Below are positions 1-6,817 of a DNA stretch of 17,108 nucleotides, piece after piece; position 1 is the stretch's first letter, and each line of letters opens with the position of its first letter. The notes beneath the pieces were generated by a model, which saw only the letters and a program-made list of their open reading frames with translations, made no database searches and was not told the origin of the DNA. The DNA comes from Undivivens sp041654215 (GTDB taxonomy: Bacteria > Omnitrophota > Gorgyraeia > Gygaellales > Profunditerraquicolaceae). A program made the translations under genes and the position numbers. The DNA lies in the NCBI GenBank assembly GCA_041654215.1, contig JBAZDY010000028.1:1-17108 (forward strand), in the 5' to 3' direction.

Positions 1-1
1 A

Positions 2-1360
2 CCGGAGGCGGCTTTCGAATTGATATTGATGTCCAATGATCTCGCCTGTGAACGCAGGGACGGGATATGCCGCGTGTTTACCCAGAGGGAATACGAAGCC
101 CTGCACGGAGAAAGATATAACTCAGGTTTGGAGCGGGCGACCGTGAAATTGAAGTACGCTTCCGCCAGGAGTCTCGCGGAACAGCTTCTGCAGGTCAAAT
201 CTCCCCAGGGCAGGGTGATAGCGGACAATCTTTCGAATGTGCTGATGATTATCGACGACCGGTCCAGGCTTGCCCAGATGCTGGAGTATCTGCGGCAGGC
301 CGATGTCCCGGGCACTGAGACCAGGGTATTTTCCCTGCGTTTCGCGCGCGCCGCCAAACTCGCTCCAAAGCTGCAGGACAGGCTGACCTCCGGCTGCGGG
401 TCACTGCGCGTGGACGAGGAGAGCAACAAGGTCGCGGTCACAGATTATCCGCGCCGCCTCACGGAGATCGCGGCGCTGGTGTCGGAGTTCGACGAAAAAC
501 CGCGCCAGGTGCTGATAGACGCCCAGATAATCGAGATCAGCCCGGAAGAAAAATTCGAAATGGGTGTGGACTGGGATTACTGGATCAACAAGCATTTCCG
601 CGTCACCGGTCAGCTCCCGCTGGGCACGGCAGACCGTCTGCTGATCGGCACGCCTCAGATCACGCCGCAGGAACCCGGCCAGTACAAAGCGGTCATCGAC
701 ATGCTTCGGACCGTGGGCCGGGTGCGCATACTTTCAAGCCCGCGCATAATGGTTCTCAAAATCGAAGAGGCCAAGATCATGGTCGGCACTAAGGACGCTT
801 ATATAACCTCTTCCATATCCGTGCTGGAGAGCGACGACAGCATATCCGCCCAGAGCGTGAACTTCATCGATGTCGGGATAAAGCTTTTCGTCACGCCTTT
901 CGTGAGCGGCGACGGCTGCGTGAGAATGCGCATACACCCGGAAGTAAGCTCTTCGCGCCGGGAAGATATCATATCCGAGGGCAAAGTTACGCAGGTCCCG
1001 GTTGTAAGCACTTCGGAGACCGAGACCACGGTGATGTTGAAGGACGGCGTGACCCTGCTCATCGCCGGCCTGAACAGGGAGGAGGAATCCTCCACGCTCA
1101 GGAAGATCCCTCTGTTTGGGGATATCCCTTTTTTCGGGGCCCTTTTTCGCAGCACCTCGAGAGAGCATATGCGAAAAGAGCTGGTAGTGTTGTTGACTCC
1201 GCATCTGGTGGATAACGGTATCCCTTCTGCGGTGCGCGGCATAAAAGGTTTCGATTCAAGGTTGACGTTGACCGTGCCCCTGCCGGCGCGTATTCCCGCC
1301 GGACAAGGCCGGACAAAACACTTGAAAGAAACCGTGATTTGTGGTATTTTACCGCCATAG
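2..1360 (+). CDS. Secretin (GspD/PilQ-type outer-membrane pore), 5' end missing
   Basis: Forms the multimeric outer-membrane channel of a type II secretion, type IV pilus or related system. The frame is open to the left edge, so the gene starts upstream and 452 residues are visible. The first ~40 residues look like the end of an N-terminal STN/N0-like module. Two secretin N-domain repeats follow (about 43-100 and 105-165), each with the beta-alpha pattern ending in an 'NVLMIID' or 'NKVAVTD' strand. The conserved beta-barrel domain runs from about 215 to 405 and holds the hallmark VPVVSTSETETTV, LKDGVTLLIAGL, KIPLFGDIPFFGALF and ELVVLLTPHLV. An internal TTG at 20 and ATG at 29 are possible starts only if the frame were not continuous upstream. 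About 45 poorly conserved residues follow the barrel. Family is certain; which secretion or pilus system it serves cannot be told without the upstream genes. Confidence 0.93.
   Translation, partial: PEAAFELILMSNDLACERRDGICRVFTQREYEALHGERYNSGLERATVKLKYASARSLAEQLLQVKSPQGRVIADNLSNVLMIIDDRSRLAQMLEYLRQADVPGTETRVFSLRFARAAKLAPKLQDRLTSGCGSLRVDEESNKVAVTDYPRRLTEIAALVSEFDEKPRQVLIDAQIIEISPEEKFEMGVDWDYWINKHFRVTGQLPLGTADRLLIGTPQITPQEPGQYKAVIDMLRTVGRVRILSSPRIMVLKIEEAKIMVGTKDAYITSSISVLESDDSISAQSVNFIDVGIKLFVTPFVSGDGCVRMRIHPEVSSSRREDIISEGKVTQVPVVSTSETETTVMLKDGVTLLIAGLNREEESSTLRKIPLFGDIPFFGALFRSTSREHMRKELVVLLTPHLVDNGIPSAVRGIKGFDSRLTLTVPLPARIPAGQGRTKHLKETVICGILPP
1322..1350 (+). promoter_or_regulatory. Candidate sigma70-type promoter for trxA, inside the secretin 3' end
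   Basis: TTGAAA (1322-1327) and TATTTT (1345-1350) are separated by exactly 17 bases. They match the -35 consensus at 5 of 6 and the -10 at 4 of 6 positions. The site lies in the last codons of the secretin gene, about 90 bases before the thioredoxin start. It could let trxA and downstream genes be transcribed apart from the secretin. A match of this quality can arise by chance. Confidence 0.35.
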
Positions 1361-1440
1361 GACCTCTCCCGCAGTTTCGTCATAAGGCGCGGTTCTATCC
1401 CAGGAATATTCTCCCTAACCCTATTGAAGGAGACCTTTTT

Positions 1441-1755
1441 GTGAATATCAACGATGACGCTTTTGAGAATGAGGTGTTTAAATCCCTTTTGCCGGTGGTC
1501 GTAGATTTCTGGGCGCCGTGGTGCGGACCCTGTAAGATGCTCTCTCCGGTCATAGAGGAACTGGAAAAAGAGTTTACCGGACGGGTAAAATTCGTCAAGA
1601 TGAACATAGACGATAACTCCCGCACGCCGACTAAGTACGGCATAATGTCTATTCCCACTCTGATGTTCTTTCGGAACGGGCAGGTGATGGACCAGGCCGT
1701 GGGAGCTCTCGGAAAGAGCGAGCTCAAGCGCAAGATCGAGGAGTTGCTTCACTGA
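1441..1755 (+). CDS. trxA: Thioredoxin
   Basis: Small thiol-disulfide oxidoreductase of the cytoplasm, reduced by thioredoxin reductase (a candidate lies at 6810). The canonical WCGPC active site follows VVVDFWAP, and the cis-proline loop is present as IPTLMFF. From the GTG at 1441 the product is 104 residues, the usual thioredoxin length. That start is set by a strong Shine-Dalgarno GAAGGAGA (1426-1433) with 7 bases of spacing. The frame stays open upstream to 1339, but that extension overlaps the secretin and has no thioredoxin character. No signal peptide is visible. The 80-base gap after the secretin suggests its own promoter (see 1322-1350). Confidence 0.95.
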   Translation: MNINDDAFENEVFKSLLPVVVDFWAPWCGPCKMLSPVIEELEKEFTGRVKFVKMNIDDNSRTPTKYGIMSIPTLMFFRNGQVMDQAVGALGKSELKRKIEELLH

Positions 1756-1840
1756 TTCCGGGGACACAATACTTAATTCAGGCGTAGAAGTCCCGGTGTT
1801 AAAGCTGGATTTACCTTCCCTAACAGCTTTTGGTCCCGCG
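1756..1840 (+). repeat. Intergenic imperfect hairpin, possibly a REP-like repeat remnant
   Basis: The gap between trxA and the next gene has an imperfect stem: CCGGGGAC (1758-1765) pairs with GTCCCGG (1790-1796) with one bulged G and a 24-base loop. No T-run follows, so it does not read as an intrinsic terminator. The left arm begins TTCCGGGGACACAATACT, which resembles from memory a dispersed motif seen beside REP-associated Y1 transposases in several environmental lineages. That link is unverified. No transposase is present in the window. Confidence 0.35.
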
Positions 1841-2929
1841 ATGAAAAAAATATTTATTGCCGCCACGCAGCAAAATGACGGAAAGACCACGGCCAGCCTG
1901 GGGCTTGTCTGTAATTTTCAGCGCAGGTTCAAGGGCGTTGGTTTCATCAAGCCTATAGGGCAGCGTTATCTCGAAGAGGACGGCCTTAAGTTCGACGAGG
2001 ATTCCCTTCTCCTGGAGGAGGTATGCGGCATAAAAGGCGGTATAAAGGATATGAGCCCGATAGCGGTCGAGCGGGGCTTCACCGAGAACTACATCGTAAG
2101 GCCGGACGCCGCCGCGATATCGCGCAGGATCAAGGACGCCTTCCGCAGGGTTTCTAAAAGCAGGGATTTGGTGATCATAGAAGGGACAGGGCACGCCGGG
2201 GTCGGTTCGGTCTTCGATCATTCCAACGCCGCGGTGGCGAAGATGCTGGGTTCCAAGGCGGTGATCATCTCTTCCGGCGGGGTGGGAAGGCCGATAGACG
2301 AGATAGTCCTGAATAAAGCGCTCTTCGACAAGGAGGGAGTCAAGGTCATCGGGGTCATAATCAATAAAGTCCTTCCGGAGAAGCTTGACAAGGTGAAAGC
2401 CCTGGTTAAAAAGGGGCTTGAACGCAAGGGGATAAAGGTCCTCGGGGTGCTGCCGTACGAACCGTCGCTGTCATATCCCAGCATAGAGCAGATACTGGAA
2501 GAGAACGATTTCGAACTGCTCTGCGGCAGGGAATTCATCGAGGTATACATACGCAAGATTATCGTCGGGACAATGACGCCCCGGAATATAATCCGTTATC
2601 TCGATGATGACAGCCTGTTGATAACTTCCGGGGACAGGGAAGACGTGATAATGACCGCGCTTGGCTGCGTCCGTGAAGACGAAAAGGACAAACTGCGCAT
2701 TTCCGGGATCATTCTTTCCGGCGGGATTATCCCCGATCAGTCCATTATGGAACTGCTTTCCAGGGCGCGGATACCGGTTCTGCTGGCAAAAACCGACACC
2801 TATAACGTCGCCTCGCGTATCCACGATATGACGGTAAAGATACGCCCGCGCGACAAGCATAAGATCCAAGAAGTGGTTAAACTGATAAAAGATCATGTGG
2901 ATATGGAAGGCATATTGAAAGGAATGTAG
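1841..2929 (+). CDS. BioD-like P-loop + DRTGG domain protein (Pta N-terminal half)
   Basis: This 362-residue protein matches the regulatory N-terminal half of long phosphotransacetylases such as E. coli Pta. Residues 1-200 are a dethiobiotin-synthetase-like P-loop domain with nucleotide-binding TQQNDGKTT (9-17) and an IIEGTGHAGVGS segment. A DRTGG domain follows from about 210 (IIVGTMTPRNIIRYL, LLITSGDREDVI, ISGIILSGG). The catalytic Pta domain is absent here but is encoded by the next gene, two bases after this stop. The ATG at 1841 is preferred because the P-loop domain begins immediately after it. A GTG at 1796 would add 15 unconserved residues, and neither start has a clear Shine-Dalgarno. 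Its likely role is allosteric control of, or complex formation with, Pta; this is inferred from the fused homologues. Confidence 0.85.
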   Translation: MKKIFIAATQQNDGKTTASLGLVCNFQRRFKGVGFIKPIGQRYLEEDGLKFDEDSLLLEEVCGIKGGIKDMSPIAVERGFTENYIVRPDAAAISRRIKDAFRRVSKSRDLVIIEGTGHAGVGSVFDHSNAAVAKMLGSKAVIISSGGVGRPIDEIVLNKALFDKEGVKVIGVIINKVLPEKLDKVKALVKKGLERKGIKVLGVLPYEPSLSYPSIEQILEENDFELLCGREFIEVYIRKIIVGTMTPRNIIRYLDDDSLLITSGDREDVIMTALGCVREDEKDKLRISGIILSGGIIPDQSIMELLSRARIPVLLAKTDTYNVASRIHDMTVKIRPRDKHKIQEVVKLIKDHVDMEGILKGM

Positions 2930-2931
2930 AA

Positions 2932-3861
2932 ATGAACTCCATCTTGAGGATACGCGAAAAGGCCAAGGCTTCCGGGAAACTCATACTACTGCCGGAATTC
3001 GGCGACAAGCGTACGCAGGAAGCGGCGGAAATACTCAACAGGGAAGGTATTGCGCGCGCGGTGCTCCTGACCCCGGACAGGATAGACAAAGCGAAGAAAG
3101 AGAAATACGCGGAAGAATTCTTCCAGATGCGCAAGGCCAAAGGAATGACCAGAGAAGAAGCCGCCATGATTTTCGAGGACCCCTTATATTACGCGGCCAT
3201 GGATACCAAGGCCGGATGTGCCGACGGGTTCGTCGCAGGGGCGGTGCACACGACCCCGGACATGGTCAGGGCCTCGATCCTTTGTCTGGGGGTGGATAAG
3301 CACATCGGACTTGCCTGCAGTTGTTTTATAATGGACGTCCCGGATTGCGAATATGGGCAGAACGGATTGTTTATATATGCCGATTGCGGCGTCATTACGG
3401 ATCCGGACGCCCCGCAGCTGGCTTCCATAGCCCTGGCTGCTGCCGAAATGGGAAGCAAAATACTGGATATGCCGCCGCGCCTGGCGTTTCTCAGTTATTC
3501 CACAAAAGGTTCCGCTAAAGGCAAATCGGTGGAAAAGATGGTGGAGGCGCTGAAAATACTGAAGGAGAAAGCCCCGCGCCTGGAGGCCGACGGAGAACTC
3601 CAGGTGGACGCGGCGATCGTTCCGGAAGTGGCGCGCATAAAGTCTCCCGGCAATCCCATGGCCGGCAAAGCCAATATACTGATATTTCCCGATCTCTCCG
3701 CAGGCAACATTTCGTATAAGCTAACCCAGCGCCTGGCCAAGGCCAGGGCCCTCGGCCCGATCCTGCTGGGGTTGTCTAAACCGTGCAGCGATCTTTCCCG
3801 CGGTTGTTCCGCGGAGGATATTGTGGATTGCGCCGCGGTCACCGCAGTGAGGGCCCAGTGA
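2932..3861 (+). CDS. pta: Phosphate acetyltransferase, short catalytic form
   Basis: Interconverts acetyl-CoA + phosphate and acetyl phosphate + CoA, the first step of the acetate/ATP branch. The 309 residues form a single PTA_PTB domain. Family hallmarks are FLSYSTKGSAKG, DGELQVDAAIVPEV, NPMAGKANILIFPDL, AGNISYKLTQRL and a C-terminal GPILLGLSKPCSDLSRG. These are diagnostic of true Pta rather than phosphotransbutyrylase. The start ATG follows the previous stop by two bases and has AAAGGA (2918-2923) 8 bases upstream. The stop codon overlaps the GTG of ackA, so the two are probably translationally coupled. Phosphate butyryltransferase activity is the main alternative, but the adjacent ackA favours acetate. 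Confidence 0.93.
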   Translation: MNSILRIREKAKASGKLILLPEFGDKRTQEAAEILNREGIARAVLLTPDRIDKAKKEKYAEEFFQMRKAKGMTREEAAMIFEDPLYYAAMDTKAGCADGFVAGAVHTTPDMVRASILCLGVDKHIGLACSCFIMDVPDCEYGQNGLFIYADCGVITDPDAPQLASIALAAAEMGSKILDMPPRLAFLSYSTKGSAKGKSVEKMVEALKILKEKAPRLEADGELQVDAAIVPEVARIKSPGNPMAGKANILIFPDLSAGNISYKLTQRLAKARALGPILLGLSKPCSDLSRGCSAEDIVDCAAVTAVRAQ

Positions 3862-4916
3862 AGATACTGGTCATCAACAGCGGCAGTTCTTCGATTAAAT
3901 ACAGGGTGTTCTCCATGCCCGCGGAGGATTCGCTGCTGAAAGGCGTGTTGGAGCATATAGGCGAGCGGGGATCCGGAGTCCCGGATCATTTCTCCGGACT
4001 GAGAAAAATACTGGCGGAGATCACCGGGGTGGATGCCGTGGGCCACAGGGTAGTGCACGGCGGAGAAAGTTTTCGTGAGCCGGTGGTGGTGGATAACGGC
4101 GTGATCGCCAGGATAAAGAAATGCTGCGCCATCGCGCCGCTGCATAATCCCGCCAATCTCTCCGGTATAACCGCCTGCAAAAGGCTTCTCCCGGGAGTGA
4201 GACAGGCGGCGGTCTTCGATACCGCGTTCCACCAGAGTATGCCGGACCACGCTTATATGTACGGCCTGCCTTACGAATATTACTCCAGATTCGGCGTGCG
4301 TAAATACGGGTTCCATGGGACCAGCCACGAGTTCGTGGCTGCGGAGGCGGCGGCCAGGCTGGGCAGAAAACTGTCTTCTCTCAAGATAATTACCTGTCAT
4401 CTCGGTAACGGCTGCAGCATCGCGGCCATAGACAGAGGCAGGTCGGTGGATACCAGCATGGGATTTACTCCCCTGGAAGGTCTGCTCATGGGTACCAGGT
4501 GCGGCGATATCGATCCGGCGCTGGTCACTTATATAATGCGCAAAAAGCGTCTGGATACCCGTCAGATTGAAGAACTCCTGAACAAGAGAAGCGGGCTGAA
4601 GGGGGTATCCGGTATAAGCAACGATATGCGCGATCTGGACAAGGCTTCGGCGTCCGGCAATAAACGCTCAGCTCTGGCCGTGCGGATGTTCTGTTACAGG
4701 GTAAAGAAATATATCGGCGCCTATACCGCTGTCCTGGGCGGTTGCGACGCGCTGGTTTTCACCGGGGGCATCGGCGAGAATAAGGCCAACGTGCGCAAGG
4801 AAATATGCCGCGGCGCGTTCGACGCCCTGCTCAGGAAACCGGCCGTACTGGTCATCCCGACCAACGAAGAACTGATGATAGCCCGTCAGACGTACCGCCT
4901 GGTGAAGCGCGGCTGA
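3858..4916 (+). CDS. ackA: Acetate kinase, compact form
   Basis: Acetyl phosphate + ADP to acetate + ATP. The GTG at 3858 (overlapping the pta stop as GTGA) gives the canonical opening VINSGSSSIK. Active-site residues known from the Methanosarcina enzyme are all present: N7, S10, S12, R64 (R91 there), H96 (H123), D121 (D148), the His of YGFHGTSH (H180), R214 (R241) and the Glu of IPTNEEL (E384). The protein is only 352 residues against roughly 400 in the family. The numbering offset shows about 27 residues missing before R64 and about 20 more between FTGGIGEN and VLVIPTNEEL. Both gaps fall in variable loops, so activity is expected. The frame extends upstream to 3783, but that part is pta read out of frame. 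Confidence 0.93.
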   Translation: MKILVINSGSSSIKYRVFSMPAEDSLLKGVLEHIGERGSGVPDHFSGLRKILAEITGVDAVGHRVVHGGESFREPVVVDNGVIARIKKCCAIAPLHNPANLSGITACKRLLPGVRQAAVFDTAFHQSMPDHAYMYGLPYEYYSRFGVRKYGFHGTSHEFVAAEAAARLGRKLSSLKIITCHLGNGCSIAAIDRGRSVDTSMGFTPLEGLLMGTRCGDIDPALVTYIMRKKRLDTRQIEELLNKRSGLKGVSGISNDMRDLDKASASGNKRSALAVRMFCYRVKKYIGAYTAVLGGCDALVFTGGIGENKANVRKEICRGAFDALLRKPAVLVIPTNEELMIARQTYRLVKRG

Positions 4917-4918
4917 AT

Positions 4919-4924
4919 AGGAGA
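4919..4924 (+). promoter_or_regulatory. Shine-Dalgarno that decides the panD start
   Basis: AGGAGA lies only 2 bases before the ATG at 4927 but 8 bases before the in-frame ATG at 4933. The normal spacing supports initiation at 4933, which also puts every catalytic residue at its E. coli PanD number. Confidence 0.7.
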
Positions 4925-4932
4925 AGATGCAG

Positions 4933-5283
4933 ATGTTTAGAACGGTACTGAAATCTAAGATACACAGGGCCAGGGTAACCGAGGCCAACCTCAATTACGA
5001 AGGCAGCATTACCATAGACCGCCTGCTCATGGATAAGGCCGATATAATCCCTCATGAAAAAGTGGAGGTTTTGAATCTTAATAACGGCCAGCGCCTGGAG
5101 ACTTACGCTATCCCCGGCGAGACAGGATCCGGGGTGATCTGTTTGAACGGTCCCGCGGCGCGCAGCGCGGTGGTGGGAGATGTGGTGATCATCGTCACCT
5201 ACGTTTCCCTGGAGGATTCCGCGGCCAGGCAGGCAAAACCGGTTATCGTCAACGTCGATGAAAAAAACAGACTTAAAGATTGA
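4933..5283 (+). CDS. panD: Aspartate 1-decarboxylase proenzyme
   Basis: Decarboxylates L-aspartate to beta-alanine for pantothenate/CoA synthesis. It is made as a proenzyme that self-cleaves between Gly24 and Ser25 to create the pyruvoyl cofactor. Starting at 4933 the cleavage site YEGS gives G24-S25 exactly. K9, R54, T57 and Y58 also fall at their E. coli positions, as does the NGPAA loop. Length is 116 residues against 126 in E. coli, the difference being a shorter C-terminus. The gene follows ackA by 16 bases, and its last 26 bases overlap def, so it is probably co-transcribed with both. No panB or panC is seen nearby. PanD beside acetate-forming genes fits CoA supply, but that link is only inferred. 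Confidence 0.95.
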   Translation: MFRTVLKSKIHRARVTEANLNYEGSITIDRLLMDKADIIPHEKVEVLNLNNGQRLETYAIPGETGSGVICLNGPAARSAVVGDVVIIVTYVSLEDSAARQAKPVIVNVDEKNRLKD

Positions 5284-5806
5284 AATCTACGGCAGCGAGA
5301 TTCTGCGCACGAGAGCGGCGTCCGTCAAGACGCCGGGGCCCGAGCACCGCGAGTTGTTGAGCGCGATGTCCCGTTTTATGTACGCTAATTCCGGTATAGG
5401 CCTGGCAGCTCCGCAGATAGGCGTCAGCGAGGCTATGATAGTGGTTGATATTGGAACAGGGCTTTATAAGCTGATCAACCCCCGGATAATCCGCAGGGAG
5501 GGCAGACAGGCCCTCGAAGAGGGGTGTTTGAGTCTTCCCGGGGTATCGGTAAACGTGAACCGGGCCCGGAAAATAACGCTTAAGGCGCTCGACCAGGATT
5601 TTAATCCGGTAACCATAACGGCCGAAGGCCTTCTTGCTTGCGTTTTTCAGCATGAGATAGACCATCTCAGGGGCCGTATGATAGTGGATTACGCTTCTTT
5701 ATTTGATAAAGTGCGCCTGAAAAGAAAGCTGGCCAAACTTTACCGGAGGTCCGAGAATGACAGACTGTCTGAACCGGGAGAGGAACAGCGCAAACTGCGC
5801 CTGTAG
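5258..5806 (+). CDS. def: Peptide deformylase
   Basis: Removes the N-formyl group from nascent proteins; metal-dependent (usually Fe2+). The three family motifs are intact: GIGLAAPQIG (46-55), EEGCLSLPG with metal ligand C90, and QHEIDHL with ligands H132 and H136 and catalytic E133. Length is 182 residues, normal for the family. The ATG at 5258 lies inside the last codons of panD, a 26-base overlap, with only a weak ribosome-binding site, so initiation may depend on translation of panD. The 3' end overlaps the next small gene by 50 bases, and the charged C-terminal tail (after about residue 160) is not conserved. Confidence 0.95.
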   Translation: MKKTDLKIEIYGSEILRTRAASVKTPGPEHRELLSAMSRFMYANSGIGLAAPQIGVSEAMIVVDIGTGLYKLINPRIIRREGRQALEEGCLSLPGVSVNVNRARKITLKALDQDFNPVTITAEGLLACVFQHEIDHLRGRMIVDYASLFDKVRLKRKLAKLYRRSENDRLSEPGEEQRKLRL

Positions 5807-5954
5807 TTATCCGGGATGCGGCCGCAGGGGGCTTTGCTGCGAATGCGTCGCTTATCATCGCGCCCGCAAGGAAATTCCGGGCTGCTTTTTTCCGCCGCAG
5901 GCGGAGAAGACTTACGACCGTTCCGTCTCCAATTTTAGAAAGACTTCCGCATGA
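5757..5954 (+). CDS. Cys-rich small protein (DUF6485-like)
   Basis: This 65-residue protein has eight cysteines (4, 14, 16, 21, 27, 28, 30, 43) arranged as CxCx4C then CCxC, followed by FFPPQAEKTYDRSV. The pattern CxC...C...CCEC...YHR...CFFPP.AEKTYDRS matches my memory of the DUF6485 family of small cytosolic proteins, whose function is unknown. Zinc or Fe-S binding is plausible from the cysteine spacing but unproven. It is a real gene rather than a shadow. It has a strong GGAGG (5745-5749) 7 bases before the ATG, a coherent conserved protein, and it is nested between def (50-base overlap) and lipA (ATGA overlap). Confidence 0.82.
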   Translation: MTDCLNRERNSANCACSYPGCGRRGLCCECVAYHRARKEIPGCFFPPQAEKTYDRSVSNFRKTSA

Positions 5955-6817
5955 TCAACAGGCTGCCGGAATGGCTTCGTCAGCCTTTGCCCGTCCGGAG
6001 TTCTCAAGAGTTTTCCGGAACGCTCTCTGAGCTCGGGGTGAATACCGTCTGCCGTGAGGCGGCCTGTCCGAATACAGGCGTTTGTTTTTCAAAACGGCAA
6101 TTGTCTTTTCTCATCCTGGGCAGACGCTGCACCAGACGGTGCGCTTTTTGCGATATCGCGCTCCGTTCCGCGGAGCGGGAGTCGCAGGACCGGCTCGAGC
6201 CGGGGCGCGTGGCCGCCGCTGTTTCGCGTCTCGGGATTAAATACGCGGTGATCACTTCCGTGACCAGGGATGACCTTCCCGACGGCGGGGCTTCGGTCTT
6301 CGCCGCCTCCGTCAGGAACCTGCGGGAGTCGGCTCCCGGCACGCGCGTGGAACTGCTGATTCCGGATTTCGGACGTTCCTTTGCCGCGCTCGATCTTGTG
6401 CTGGAGCAAAAGCCCGAGGTTATAGGGCACAACATTGAGACCGTGCCGGCGTTGTTCGGTCGGATTAAGCCCGGGAGCGATCTGGATTTTTCCTTGGCGA
6501 TTTTGAGAAGGATAAAGATGCGGGAACCGGGGATCAGGACTAAATCCTCACTGATGCTCGGTATGGGAGAGAATACGCCCGAGGTGCTGGAGGCTTTGCG
6601 CCTGCTTAAAGATAACGGATGCGATATGGTGACTCTCGGGCAATACATAGCTCCTTCCGGCGCGGCTTTTCCGGTCGCGGAGTTCGTCGCTCCGGAGCGC
6701 TTCCGCGCGCTGGGGGAAGCGGCGCGGGAGATCGGTTTCAAGGCTGTTTTTTCCGGCCCGCTGGTGCGTAGTTCGTTCATGGCGGAAACCTTATTCAAGG
6801 AGGCGGGCAGTGCGTGA
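5951..6817 (+). CDS. lipA: Lipoyl synthase (radical SAM)
   Basis: Inserts two sulfurs into protein-bound octanoyl groups to make lipoate for 2-oxoacid dehydrogenases and the glycine cleavage system. Both [4Fe-4S] sites are visible. The LipA-specific auxiliary cluster is CREAACPNTGVC (C34, C39, C45). The radical-SAM cluster is CTRRCAFC (C60, C64, C67). The C-terminal RSSF motif that ligands the auxiliary cluster through serine is present as VRSSF. Length, 288 residues, is typical. The start overlaps the upstream stop as ATGA. The end overlaps trxB by 8 bases. No lipB, lplA or lipoate-dependent enzyme is in the window. Confidence 0.95.
   Translation: MINRLPEWLRQPLPVRSSQEFSGTLSELGVNTVCREAACPNTGVCFSKRQLSFLILGRRCTRRCAFCDIALRSAERESQDRLEPGRVAAAVSRLGIKYAVITSVTRDDLPDGGASVFAASVRNLRESAPGTRVELLIPDFGRSFAALDLVLEQKPEVIGHNIETVPALFGRIKPGSDLDFSLAILRRIKMREPGIRTKSSLMLGMGENTPEVLEALRLLKDNGCDMVTLGQYIAPSGAAFPVAEFVAPERFRALGEAAREIGFKAVFSGPLVRSSFMAETLFKEAGSA

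Noticed and set aside
1339..1440. N-terminal extension of thioredoxin
   Set aside because: It overlaps the secretin end and lacks thioredoxin character. GAAGGAGA plus GTG at 1441 gives the normal 104 residues.
799..1890. A 363-codon minus-strand open frame across the secretin, trxA and the following gap
   Set aside because: The product is low-complexity Ser/Thr/Arg-rich sequence, and it spans three clear + strand features.
3495..4400. A 301-codon minus-strand open frame opposite pta and ackA
   Set aside because: No recognisable motif, no convincing ribosome-binding site, and full overlap with two confident enzymes.
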